Source: a virus
Strand: one strand, 5' to 3'
IMG/VR virus record: IMGVR_UViG_3300026116_000002
Location: 1-64,000 of that record
Length of the DNA: 64,000 nucleotides
Made by a program: the position numbers and the translations under genes. Numbering within the stretch: the stretch's first letter is position 1; every line of letters begins with the position of its first letter. A model generated the notes under the pieces. The model saw only the letters and a list, made by a program, of their open reading frames with translations. It had not been told where the DNA came from and did no database searches. Of the stretch, positions 14,346 through 21,001 are shown one piece after another.

Positions 14346-14813
14346 ATGGGCAATTTCAAGATCGAGATCGAGGCAGTCGGCGGGCACGGCGTGGCCCGAG
14401 ATATCAAGCAGGGAGAGGCGATCCCTTACGAGGACGAGACGATCGTCCAGCAGGACTCGCCTGACGTGATGGTCTACGACTTCTTGGCCGAGCTTCACAA
14501 GGCTGGTAACAGCGTGGTCAGTGCCCGCCTCATCCACTGGCCGGATACCACCCCTATCATCGACAACCTGCTTACCTCGACGCGTGAGCACGGCGACTTC
14601 CAGGAGAAGTGGGAAGGCGACAAGTTGCTGGCGTATTTCCAGTTCAGCCACCTGCCGGAAGGCCCGCTGCGCGAGACGAGCCGCCTCTTTTGCCATATGG
14701 CCTATCGCATAGCACGGACGATCCCGAGCAGCGCCGAGCGCACCGTAGCCCTGCGCAAGTTGCTCGAAGGCAAGGACGCGGCGGTACGAGCGATGCTCCC
14801 TGTCAACCGATAG
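14346..14813 (+). CDS. Phage protein with Acb2/Tad1-hairpin-like C terminus
   Basis: 155 residues, ATG after GGAGGATTAGACA. Residues ~45-85 (VYDFLAELHKAGNSVVSARL, HWPDTTPIIDNLL) form a domain common in phage proteins of unknown role. The last ~55 residues, FSHLPEGPLRETSRLFCHM then RTIPSSAERTVALRKLLEGK and DAAVRAML, follow the helical hairpin pattern (ERTxALRKLLExKDxAVRA) that databases now call the Acb2/Tad1 hairpin; members bind cyclic nucleotide signals and block CBASS or Thoeris defence. First gene behind a consensus promoter, fitting early expression. Sponge activity is inferred only. Confidence 0.6.
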   Translation: MGNFKIEIEAVGGHGVARDIKQGEAIPYEDETIVQQDSPDVMVYDFLAELHKAGNSVVSARLIHWPDTTPIIDNLLTSTREHGDFQEKWEGDKLLAYFQFSHLPEGPLRETSRLFCHMAYRIARTIPSSAERTVALRKLLEGKDAAVRAMLPVNR

Positions 14814-14822
14814 GAGGACATC

Positions 14823-15353
14823 ATGACATCTCAATTCAAAAAAGGCGACAAGGTTCGAATTAAGGATAACCTACCCGAAGTCCTTACTGAACTTGGATTT
14901 GACTGTCCGCATGCTACAGACCCGCTTATCGGGACGATGCAAACGGTTTACGACGTATGGTTCGACGGTGAACAGCCGTATTTGACAGTTGACCTGTGCG
15001 TGGAAATCCCTGAGCAATGCTGCGAGTTGCATGATTCATTAAGACTAAGCAGCGGCATAGCTCTTCATCTTCTTGAAGAGCCGAAAGTTACCACCCACAT
15101 CGTAGGCGTTGAGATCGTCGTTCAAGGGCGCTGGCTGCGCCAAGTATGCTCGTGGTGCGGCAAAGTTCTGACTGACTACGACCTCGCTAATATGGCGAGT
15201 TCAGATGGCAAGTCTATCAATGGCTGGCAGGTTGGAGTGCTCGTAGATGTGTCCGGGATTAACCCGGTTTGCATGTCGGTCAACGATCACGAGGACGGCA
15301 AATTGCCGGATACATTCTGCGGAGCGATGGAGACATTTGGGAAGCGCTTATGA
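14823..15353 (+). CDS. Two-domain phage protein (KOW-like plus zinc-site domain)
   Basis: 176 residues. Residues 1-~85 start TSQFKKGDKVRIKDNLPEV, a KOW/SH3-like beta barrel pattern seen in small phage proteins. Residues ~100-176 (VVQGRWLRQVCSWCGKVLTD then YDLANMA and NDHEDGKLPDTFC) match a different widespread phage domain with CxxC. It looks like a fusion of two usually separate proteins. Start is after AGGAGGACATC; the stop overlaps the next ATG (ATGA). Confidence 0.65.
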   Translation: MTSQFKKGDKVRIKDNLPEVLTELGFDCPHATDPLIGTMQTVYDVWFDGEQPYLTVDLCVEIPEQCCELHDSLRLSSGIALHLLEEPKVTTHIVGVEIVVQGRWLRQVCSWCGKVLTDYDLANMASSDGKSINGWQVGVLVDVSGINPVCMSVNDHEDGKLPDTFCGAMETFGKRL

Positions 15354-15688
15354 TAAACGCGCAGTTTGATCCTGACAGTATACACGGTCGCCTTACGGCT
15401 TTCCTTGACGAGTGGAGCATCAGGCACTTCGAATGGCGCGAGCGCATTGGGTTCAAGCGGCCGATCACTTCACACCTCGGCATTCTTCACTCGAAAGTCT
15501 ACACGCGGATCGTTGATGTGGAAGACGGAGATTATAAGAGCGTAAATGCGTTTGTAGACATGTCCACTGGTGATATCTACTATCCTGCAGGATGGTGCAA
15601 GCCCGCGAAGCACGTCAGGGGCAACCTGTTCTCGGAATGCGGCGGGCTAGAGGCGCTTGATGGGCATCATATACGCACTCTGAGCTAA
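15350..15688 (+). CDS. Conserved phage protein
   Basis: 112 residues from ATG 15350-15352, overlapping the previous stop as ATGA. MINAQFDPDSIHGRLTAFL, then SKVYTRIVDVEDGDYKSVNA, FVDMSTGDIYYPAGW and CKPAKHVRGNLFSECGG are a pattern shared by many phage proteins of unknown function (beta-sheet, 'TRIV...FVD..TGDI...A.W..PAK..RGN'). Confidence 0.75.
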   Translation: MINAQFDPDSIHGRLTAFLDEWSIRHFEWRERIGFKRPITSHLGILHSKVYTRIVDVEDGDYKSVNAFVDMSTGDIYYPAGWCKPAKHVRGNLFSECGGLEALDGHHIRTLS

Positions 15689-15907
15689 GGAGGTGATGTC
15701 ACATATACCCGTACCATGGACAATTCATTCCGGGCAACGTATAGATCAGCGGTCGGCCTCTACAGTGGGCCGCTGCTCTCAAGCCTGACCCGTGGCCCCT
15801 AACGCCTAACACCAAACACCAAAACTCTTACCAGCCCAAACTCTTAGTAAGGCTTCAGCCCCGAACTCTAACTACACCGCCAACTTTTCATAATTTGCAG
15901 TAACCCG

Positions 15908-15944
15908 CAAAAATTTTTCAAAAAATTTTCCGCCCGAAACTAAA
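15908..15944 (+). repeat. 37-bp AT element upstream of a promoter, copy 2
   Basis: Near-identical to 14228-14264 over 37 bp, and again immediately upstream of a promoter. Confidence 0.7.
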
Positions 15945-15950
15945 ATGTGA

Positions 15951-15988
15951 TTACCAGTAGTGTCTACCTGTGGTATACTTACTACTGG
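15951..15988 (+). promoter_or_regulatory. Rightward promoter framed by an inverted repeat
   Basis: TTACCA (15951-15956), 17-bp spacer, TATACT (15974-15979) with an extended -10 (TGG before it). Arms CCAGTAGT (15954-15961) and ACTACTGG (15981-15988) are a perfect 8-bp inverted repeat enclosing the core, so a regulator could bind here, or the 5' end may fold. Confidence 0.65.
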
Positions 15989-15998
15989 AGGATCACGC

Positions 15999-16325
15999 AT
16001 GACAATCATCGAACTCGCCGCGGACATACGCGCATCAGGCATAAGCAAGATTGAACTGTCGAAGCTCTCGGGGTGTATCAGTAAGGGCATCCTTACTCAG
16101 CGCCCCGATGCGACGTTTCTAGCCAGCCCGCAGACGCACCACGCGCTAAAGCATGCCACCAAACTCGACCTGGATGGGTTCTGGCGGGCATCCGGGTTTC
16201 ACGCGTTCATACCGAGGCTCATTGCTAATGACCACGTGCCGGACAACGAGATACGTGTGATGGACAACGGCGAGCACGTCGCATCGACCCGTACCACCGG
16301 CTACGAGGGGCCGCAGGATGCCTGA
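15999..16325 (+). CDS. Hypothetical protein, possible HTH
   Basis: 108 residues from ATG 15999, with GGAGGATCACGC upstream. MTIIELAADIRASGISKIEL and SKLSGCISKGILTQRP have helix-turn-helix-like spacing, but the match is weak. The rest (FWRASGFHAFIPRLIANDHV) is unrecognised. First gene of the operon that continues to 18124. Confidence 0.6.
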   Translation: MTIIELAADIRASGISKIELSKLSGCISKGILTQRPDATFLASPQTHHALKHATKLDLDGFWRASGFHAFIPRLIANDHVPDNEIRVMDNGEHVASTRTTGYEGPQDA

Positions 16326-16554
16326 CAAGTACCAGAAGCAGAAGAACTACCGCGCCCGTACCATCGCGGTCGTCAAGGCCGTCCACGCGGCCCTGCCCCG
16401 CATGATCGCGGCCTACAACGCCCTCCCTGACGACCTGAAGCGCCCCGAGGACACGCAGTTAACGACTGACAAAGCCGTGCTCGTCAGCGTCACGCTCGAT
16501 GCGGTGTGTCAGGTGCTGGAGCGGATGGCAAATAACACAGGAGATCACGTATGA
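16318..16554 (+). CDS. Hypothetical helical protein
   Basis: 78 residues, MPDKYQKQKNYRARTIAVVK ... ALPDDLKRPEDTQLTTDKAV, basic N terminus and helical C terminus. It overlaps both neighbours by 8 and 4 bases. No family recognised. Confidence 0.6.
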   Translation: MPDKYQKQKNYRARTIAVVKAVHAALPRMIAAYNALPDDLKRPEDTQLTTDKAVLVSVTLDAVCQVLERMANNTGDHV

Positions 16555-17000
16555 AAGCCTTAACATTAACTCAGCCGTGGGCGACACTCGTCGCGATCGG
16601 TGCCAAGCAGGTAGAAACGCGCAGTTGGAACACTAACCATCGTGGAATCATTGCGATCCACGCGGCTAAGGGTTTTCCGAACAAGGCGAAGCGTCTCGTT
16701 GAGACCAAGCCGGTTACCGAGGCGCTAAGTCACAGCCCGGAATACCTACGGCCAGGAGTATGCCTCGGTCGGATCATCGCCATCGCGGAAATAGACGGCG
16801 TTTTTTCGACCAACTACGCTAGCGAGGTCTATAAACTCAGCGAGCAAGAGAGGGCGTTCGGGGATTATTCTCCGGGGCGGTTCGGCTGGAAACTAAAGAA
16901 TGTGCGTAGGCTGAAGGTTCCGATTGAGGTGAAGGGGGCGCTCCAACTTTGGAATTGGCAGCCTCCGCTTGATCTCGATGAGTTGCTGGAGGGTGCTTAA
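16551..17000 (+). CDS. ASCH/PUA-like domain protein
   Basis: 149 residues. It starts MKALTLTQPWATLVAIGAKQ and VETRSW, the hallmark of ASCH-domain proteins (PUA-like fold), followed by GIIAIHAAK, VCLGRIIAIAEI, and FGWKLKNVRRLKVPIEVKG. ASCH proteins bind RNA or hydrolyse modified nucleosides (YqfB acts on acetylcytidine). The GxKxxExR-type motif GAKQVETR and lysine are present. Overlaps the previous stop (ATGA). Substrate unknown. Confidence 0.8.
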   Translation: MKALTLTQPWATLVAIGAKQVETRSWNTNHRGIIAIHAAKGFPNKAKRLVETKPVTEALSHSPEYLRPGVCLGRIIAIAEIDGVFSTNYASEVYKLSEQERAFGDYSPGRFGWKLKNVRRLKVPIEVKGALQLWNWQPPLDLDELLEGA

Positions 17001-17399
17001 ATGTCCAGCAGCAACATGGCCGGGACAATTATCAAGGAAATCCGCACCAGCCGTAGCGAGTCTCAAGCCGATCTCGCCAAGGTGGTCGGCACGACACCGA
17101 ACACGGTATCGCGGTGGGAAACCGGGCAGTACAAGCCATCTGTAGAAGACCTTTGGAAGATATCCGAGCACTACAAGGTCTCGGTAGCGAGGTTCTTCCC
17201 GAGGAACACGGCCCCACGCGGCCTGAACCTCGTCAGCAATGTGCACATCTGCGATCAGTGCCTTGACGGCGCGGGTGGCGAGTGCCATACCCCCGGATGC
17301 ATCCTGTTCCTCAATCGCGGGCCTGACATTCCGATCAGGGACTCAGTGCTCTTAACGAGCGGGACGATCGAGCCGTTAGGCAGCATGAGTGAGGAGTGA
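17001..17399 (+). CDS. XRE-family regulator with cysteine-rich tail
   Basis: 132 residues. Residues ~8-62, IIKEIRTSRSESQADLAKVV then GTTPNTVSRWETGQYKPSVE and DLWKISEHYKVSVARFF, form a clear XRE helix-turn-helix. The C-terminal half has CDQCLDGAGGECHTPGC then ILFLNRGPDIPIRDS, a small cysteine/histidine module found in other phage proteins. A plausible candidate for the repressor that binds the CTATTGA palindromes, by inference. Immediately follows the ASCH gene. Confidence 0.8.
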   Translation: MSSSNMAGTIIKEIRTSRSESQADLAKVVGTTPNTVSRWETGQYKPSVEDLWKISEHYKVSVARFFPRNTAPRGLNLVSNVHICDQCLDGAGGECHTPGCILFLNRGPDIPIRDSVLLTSGTIEPLGSMSEE

Positions 17400-17402
17400 A
17401 CA

Positions 17403-17597
17403 ATGGCAAGGCGAAAGTCACTGAGCACACTACTGACTGAGAAGTGTGCCGAGCCGGTTGATGGCACTGTCTTAGTCGAGGAGTGGCCATTCACGGTGTC
17501 AAATCACTTCCATGACATTAGCCAGTGCTACATGGTGGAGTTGTCATGGGCGCTTAAAGTCATGAGGCTTGTCGAGGCACAACCTAAAACTCAGTAA
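17403..17597 (+). CDS. Hypothetical small protein
   Basis: 64 residues, MARRKSLSTLLTEKCAEPVD ... HDISQCYMVELSWALKVMRL. Three bases after the XRE gene; GAGTGAGGAGTGAACA precedes the ATG. No family recognised. Confidence 0.55.
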   Translation: MARRKSLSTLLTEKCAEPVDGTVLVEEWPFTVSNHFHDISQCYMVELSWALKVMRLVEAQPKTQ

Positions 17598-17603
17598 CAG
17601 CTA

Positions 17604-17890
17604 GCGCACCCCCAAGGCCGCACACCCGGAGAGGGGTGCAGCGATCCCGAGCAGCAGTACCTATTGGGGAATTCTGATCGGATAGTGAGCAGGCCGAGGA
17701 GCTATCCTTGGGGTTGCGCGAAAGGCTGTCCGAGGACGCCGTAGCGGACAGGTAACCGGGCATTTAGTATCAGGCATTCAAAGTCCTGCACCCGAGACAA
17801 AAGACCAAACAGGCGTGATATCGTAGAGACGGAAATCTAGGTCTAGTTCATGGAACTTCATCCGGTGGACGCCGGTACGGTCTAGTACAC
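17604..17890 (+). ncRNA. Structured non-coding RNA candidate (multi-branched)
   Basis: A 305-base gap with no believable ORF contains strong nested pairing. GCGCACCCCCAAGG (17604-17617) pairs with CCTTGGGGTTGCGC (17706-17719), 13 of 14 bases. Inside are hairpins GCACACCC/GGGGTGC (17620-17639), TCCC/GGGGA (~17645-17670) and GGATAG/CTATCC (17680-17707), a four-way-junction-like layout. Downstream, CTGTCCG/CGGACAG (17726-17751) is another hairpin. No own promoter is obvious; it would be processed from the operon RNA. It does not match the tmRNA, RNase P, or group I cores I could look for. The 3' limit is approximate. Confidence 0.55.
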
Positions 17891-17902
17891 TAAGGAGGCA
17901 CT

Positions 17903-18124
17903 ATGAGCACTGAGCTAAAACAAGAAGTTCAGCCGATAAACTGGTACTTATACTCAGGGTATCGAGCTTCACTCATTGAAACAAGGCGAGACGCAGAGTT
18001 AACAAAGCTTGACAAGTACCTAAGCGCCCGAGTCTCTTGGGCCGATGATCCAGAGGTAGAACGCGCCGAACTTGAGCGCGTAATGAACAACCCGGACCTT
18101 CTCCGTAGGATATACGGGGATTAG
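17903..18124 (+). CDS. Hypothetical helical protein
   Basis: 73 residues after AAGGAGGCACT. MSTELKQEVQPINWYLYSGY then RRDAELTKLDKYLSARVSWA and an acidic helix. It lies between the structured RNA and a terminator, so it ends the operon. No family recognised. Confidence 0.6.
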   Translation: MSTELKQEVQPINWYLYSGYRASLIETRRDAELTKLDKYLSARVSWADDPEVERAELERVMNNPDLLRRIYGD

Positions 18125-18137
18125 TACCACCGGCATC

Positions 18138-18170
18138 AAGCCGCCCGCACCACAGGGCGGCTTTTGTTTA
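18138..18170 (+). terminator. Rho-independent terminator
   Basis: AAGCCGCCC (18138-18146) pairs with GGGCGGCTT (18155-18163) around an 8-base loop, followed by TTGTTT. Confidence 0.85.
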
Positions 18171-18177
18171 CACGAAA

Positions 18178-18222
18178 TACTATACATTTTAGCTTGACAT
18201 GATCACTCGGCAGTGCTATAAT
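18178..18222 (+). promoter_or_regulatory. Rightward consensus sigma70 promoter
   Basis: TTGACA (18194-18199), 17-bp spacer, TATAAT (18217-18222), both perfect; box TACTATACATTT at 18178-18189 as at 14266. Confidence 0.9.
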
Positions 18223-18252
18223 ATAGTAAGTAAACGAGCAAGGAGATCGCAC

Positions 18253-18729
18253 ATGAGCAGATCAGGCTTAAACGAAGCCGATTTTGACAGTACCGAAGAT
18301 GTTTTGCAGTACGGCAGATTTCGCGGGCAGGTGAGCAGCGCTATCAAAGGTAAGCGTGGTCAGCAGTTCTTCAGGGCCGTCATCGAGGCGCTGGATGCCA
18401 TGCCGGAAAAGCGGTTGATCAGAAATCCGATGAATACGGCTGACGCAGGACCAGACGGTGATGTCGAGTACGACAGTCTAGGAGACGCTGACGGCAACGT
18501 TTGCGTGCTCGGTGCGCTGGCGAAGCATCGCGGGTTACCAGTGCTTGAGTTTGACGCCGAAGACCATGACAAGCTTGCTGAAACGTTCAACGTCGCGCCA
18601 CAACTTGCTCAGGAGGTCATGTGGATGAATGACGAATATTTCGACCGAGGCTTTACCCCTGAAGCTCGCTGGAAGAATATGAGGGAGTGGGCCGAGAAGC
18701 AGTTAAAAAAGGAGGCGGTATCAATATGA
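18253..18729 (+). CDS. Conserved phage protein
   Basis: 158 residues from ATG 18253, after AAGGAGATCGCAC; the frame is open further upstream but runs into the promoter. RGQVSSAIKGKRGQQFFRAV, IEALDAMPEKRLI, DGNVCVLGALAKHRGL, WMNDEYFDRGFTPEARWKNM are blocks of a family widespread in phages, function unknown. First gene behind one of the best promoters in the window, so probably strongly early-expressed. Confidence 0.75.
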   Translation: MSRSGLNEADFDSTEDVLQYGRFRGQVSSAIKGKRGQQFFRAVIEALDAMPEKRLIRNPMNTADAGPDGDVEYDSLGDADGNVCVLGALAKHRGLPVLEFDAEDHDKLAETFNVAPQLAQEVMWMNDEYFDRGFTPEARWKNMREWAEKQLKKEAVSI

Positions 18730-18941
18730 GCGCATTGACTAACATCATCGAAGCCGACATCCGCGCAGTATTCGAGCCTGTACCCGACAGGCTAACCAGA
18801 CTGAAACCCGGCACGCGGTATGTCTGGATCAACGCATTGCCGGTCCCTGTCGACGTGTTCGACGTGTGCACGATCAAGAGGACTGACGGCCTTGAGACGA
18901 TCAGGCTCAGTGGTAGGGTTCTGCCGGTGCAAGTGAGGTAA
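18726..18941 (+). CDS. Hypothetical small protein
   Basis: 71 residues from ATG 18726 (overlapping the previous TGA), with AAAAGGAGGCGGTATCAAT before it. MSALTNIIEADIRAVFEPVP ... LKPGTRYVWINALPVPVDVF: helix then beta strands. No family recognised. Confidence 0.6.
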   Translation: MSALTNIIEADIRAVFEPVPDRLTRLKPGTRYVWINALPVPVDVFDVCTIKRTDGLETIRLSGRVLPVQVR

Positions 18942-18943
18942 AC

Positions 18944-19150
18944 ATGGAATTAGTGGTAAGCAGACAGCTTAGTGATAAGATTAAGGCCGGTTTGCCGATC
19001 AGTGGCCTAGCTTTTCCTGATAGCCTGATTGGCATACCAGTAAAAGTTTATGCTTTTCTTGCGGAAGATCAATGGATAGCGCTTGAGGACGGCCAGGTGG
19101 TTGGACTTGGGGGTTTTGGCGATCATGAAGGAGTAAAAGATGCCGAATAA
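18944..19150 (+). CDS. Hypothetical small protein
   Basis: 68 residues, MELVVSRQLSDKIKAGLPIS ... KVYAFLAEDQWIALEDG, mixed alpha/beta. Codon use is more AT-rich than in the neighbours. Overlaps the next gene by 11 bases. No family recognised. Confidence 0.55.
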   Translation: MELVVSRQLSDKIKAGLPISGLAFPDSLIGIPVKVYAFLAEDQWIALEDGQVVGLGGFGDHEGVKDAE

Positions 19151-19418
19151 CCAGCAACCCAAGCCGCTAGTGCTGATCGCGGCATGTGTCCGCGAAGGGC
19201 AACACCATCTTCGTAATGTGCAGCAATCGGGCACCCCTGAGACCAAGGTGACGATCATCACGCCGAGTTATGGCTATGACAGACTGCGCGGGCTGAAACC
19301 AGCCGACTTTGATGTGCAGTACGTCGACGGCTGGAGCAGAACAGTCGGTCAGGGTGCGGCGTACAAGGCGAAGGTGCACGATCTGACCGACTACCTCAAA
19401 GCATACGGCTGGATGTAA
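19140..19418 (+). CDS. Hypothetical protein, Rossmann-like pattern
   Basis: 92 residues. LVLIAACVREGQHHLRNVQQ, VTIITPSYGYDRLRGLKPAD, FDVQYVDGW resembles small phage proteins with strand-helix-strand order ending in VxVDGW, as if a stripped-down nucleotide-binding fold, but no P-loop is seen. Function unknown. Confidence 0.6.
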   Translation: MPNNQQPKPLVLIAACVREGQHHLRNVQQSGTPETKVTIITPSYGYDRLRGLKPADFDVQYVDGWSRTVGQGAAYKAKVHDLTDYLKAYGWM

Positions 19419-19423
19419 AACAC

Positions 19424-19771
19424 ATGGCATTTATAGACCTATCAGGGCGAACGTTTGGGCAATTCAAAGTGGTCAAGCGCGTCATGAAGCCGGAAGGCAT
19501 CAAGAGCCGTTCGGCGCGGTGGCTGTGCCGCTGCAACGCATGCGGCAAGTCCAAGTCGATCTCGGCTGATTGCCTGACGCGCGGGCACTTTGAATGCTCG
19601 TGTGCTCGTACGAAAAGAGGGCGATCAAGAGACCCGCTGCGGCATCCTAGCGTCTCGTCGCAGCTTTATCACCAGCGCATCGCAAAGCTCGGATGGAGCG
19701 AGCAGGACGCGCTCACGTTGCCTTGTGGGCAGAGGCGCGGGCGGAAACCGAAAGGAGTTAACCATGAGTGA
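19424..19771 (+). CDS. HNH-homing-endonuclease relative lacking the HNH domain
   Basis: 115 residues. The N-terminal ~60 residues, DLSGRTFGQFKVVKR, WLCRCNACGKSKSISADCL and HFECSC, match the zinc-binding N-terminal domain of the HNH protein at 39141-39971. The C-terminal piece LYHQRIAKLGWSEQDALTLP resembles that protein's C-terminal IFKLGWTVEEAVNTPP module. The catalytic middle is missing. It may be a degenerate homing endonuclease or a DNA-binding protein made from one. Confidence 0.65.
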   Translation: MAFIDLSGRTFGQFKVVKRVMKPEGIKSRSARWLCRCNACGKSKSISADCLTRGHFECSCARTKRGRSRDPLRHPSVSSQLYHQRIAKLGWSEQDALTLPCGQRRGRKPKGVNHE

Positions 19772-19976
19772 CGCGCAGTATCTTGCCGCTATTAAAGCGG
19801 CAAAGGAGTTTATCGACGCGGCTGAGGCCGCGCAGTGTATTAGGTCCGAGATTAAGGTTGGTGAACGATCAACGATTGAGCATATGACGACCGGCACTAA
19901 GGAGTGTGGGGAGGCCAAGCGTCGATCGATGACGCTGACCCGGCAGTTAGCACGGTTCAGGAAAGGGCTGGCGTGA
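19764..19976 (+). CDS. Conserved small phage protein
   Basis: 70 residues from ATG 19764, after GAAAGGAGTTAACC. MSDAQYLAAIKAAKEFIDAA ... TGTKECGEAKRRSMTLTRQL is a pattern shared by phage proteins of unknown function (helical, 'RRxSMDLTRxL' near the C terminus). Overlaps the previous gene by eight bases. Confidence 0.7.
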   Translation: MSDAQYLAAIKAAKEFIDAAEAAQCIRSEIKVGERSTIEHMTTGTKECGEAKRRSMTLTRQLARFRKGLA

Positions 19977-19977
19977 C

Positions 19978-20190
19978 ATGCCTCGACGCAAAGGCCCGCA
20001 CAACGTTGTTCTTAATCCGTTCCCGGCCACAGCAAGGGCCGAGGGACGCACTGAGCAGGTGAGGATCAACGGAGCCATCTCGAAGTTTGCCAAGGCGAGA
20101 CTCGATGAAGCTCCAGGCGAGAGCAACACGCAAAAGCTTGACTCGTGCTTGCTTGCTCTGTTAGAATTGGAGCAGAAGCTACGGTCATGA
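19978..20190 (+). CDS. Hypothetical basic protein
   Basis: 70 residues, MPRRKGPHNVVLNPFPATAR ... RINGAISKFAKARLDEAPGE, basic with a C-terminal helix LLALLELEQKLRS. Possibly DNA-binding; no family recognised. Confidence 0.55.
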   Translation: MPRRKGPHNVVLNPFPATARAEGRTEQVRINGAISKFAKARLDEAPGESNTQKLDSCLLALLELEQKLRS

Positions 20191-20205
20191 TACAGGAGGC
20201 TTACT

Positions 20206-20319
20206 ATGTGGCAATGGGTTTGCCTGCACCCAAGGGAGGTGTCGGGCGCAATCACAGTGTTCGTGTGCGTCATGATATTGCTGTTCATCGGGTGGGCGCT
20301 GGCGAGTAAGGCGGGTTGA
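20206..20319 (+). CDS. 37-residue single-pass membrane peptide
   Basis: ATG 20206 six bases after AGGAGG. The product MWQWVCLHPREVSGAI then TVFVCVMILLFIGWALASKAG has one hydrophobic helix and a short basic end. Strong ribosome site and clean spacing support it. Function unknown. Confidence 0.6.
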   Translation: MWQWVCLHPREVSGAITVFVCVMILLFIGWALASKAG

Positions 20320-20320
20320 C

Positions 20321-20572
20321 ATGAGAAACGCCAAGTTGACACACTGTGTTCGCTGCGGCAAGCCAGTGCAGAATGATAATACTGCGCATATATGCCTCGG
20401 CAATGGCAACTGGATTGACGTGGAGCGTATCAAGCGCGAGAACGGAGTACTTAATGAGAAAACTGAGCAAGACGATACTGCTGGCGGTCGTGCTGATGGC
20501 CGCAGGGTGCGAGCCGCAGGAGCCGACACCGGCTGCGCCAGCGTTAGCGCAGGCGACCGCGCAGTATCCTGA
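20321..20572 (+). CDS. Hypothetical zinc-knuckle protein overlapping the next gene
   Basis: 83 residues. The first ~50 (MRNAKLTHCVRCGKPVQNDN, TAHICLGNGNWIDVERIKRE) look real, with CxxC and a further H/C. The last ~40 residues overlap the lipoprotein gene in another frame and look like shadow sequence, so either the overlap is real or the original C terminus was overwritten. Confidence 0.45.
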   Translation: MRNAKLTHCVRCGKPVQNDNTAHICLGNGNWIDVERIKRENGVLNEKTEQDDTAGGRADGRRVRAAGADTGCASVSAGDRAVS

Positions 20573-20984
20573 CGAGCCGAACTCCAAGCTGACGCCGGGG
20601 GATGTCAGGACGACTGACCTGAACGAGATACTGAACGTTAAGACGAGCACAGTCAGGAATGTGCCGGAGAGCGAGAAGGCGGCGGTGTGGGCCTCTTACG
20701 CGAAGGCGTATCCGGGGGTGTTCGGTGATCGATCGCGCTGGAAAGACGTAGAGTTCGATCATGTAATCTCCCTTACGCTTGGTGGGAGTAATAGCCCAAA
20801 AAACCTGTGGCCCGAGCATTACTCTCAGCCGTGGGGCGCTCATCAAAAGGACGCCTTAGAAGATCACCTGAGAGCGCTGTTGGCCCATGGGGTGATTTCG
20901 GTACCAGAGGCCCAACACGCGATTGCTACTGACTGGATCGCGGCCTACAAGAAGTACATGTCGGTGTCGGCTACTAAGCAATAA
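20454..20984 (+). CDS. Lipoprotein with HNH nuclease-like domain
   Basis: 176 residues from ATG 20454, after CGGAGTACTTA. MRKLSKTILLAVVLMAAGC is a lipoprotein signal: charged start, hydrophobic core, lipobox MAAGC. A proline/alanine linker (EPQEPTPAAPALAQA) follows, then KLTPGDVRTTDLNEIL and FDHVISLTLGGSNSPKNLWP, the 'DHxIxLxLGGSNxPxNLWP' pattern of secreted HNH-type nucleases. It would be anchored outside the cytoplasm, where it could degrade incoming DNA (superinfection) or host DNA after lysis; both are inference. Confidence 0.7.
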   Translation: MRKLSKTILLAVVLMAAGCEPQEPTPAAPALAQATAQYPDEPNSKLTPGDVRTTDLNEILNVKTSTVRNVPESEKAAVWASYAKAYPGVFGDRSRWKDVEFDHVISLTLGGSNSPKNLWPEHYSQPWGAHQKDALEDHLRALLAHGVISVPEAQHAIATDWIAAYKKYMSVSATKQ

Positions 20985-21001
20985 CTGGGTACAGTATCAG
21001 T

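Larger units (their letters stand above)
15689..15998. other. Gene-free region with hairpin and AT element
   Basis: A hairpin with arms CAGCGG/CCGCTG (~15748-15776) follows the last gene and may end transcription, though it lacks a T-run. After it come ~130 G-poor bases resembling the 14160-14250 stretch, then the AT element (15908-15944) and a promoter. No ORF supported. Confidence 0.5.

Noticed and set aside
17604-17890. Group I intron or RNase P RNA
   Set aside because: Flanking genes are separate and complete, and I could not find the P7/P3 core or the RNase P conserved blocks.
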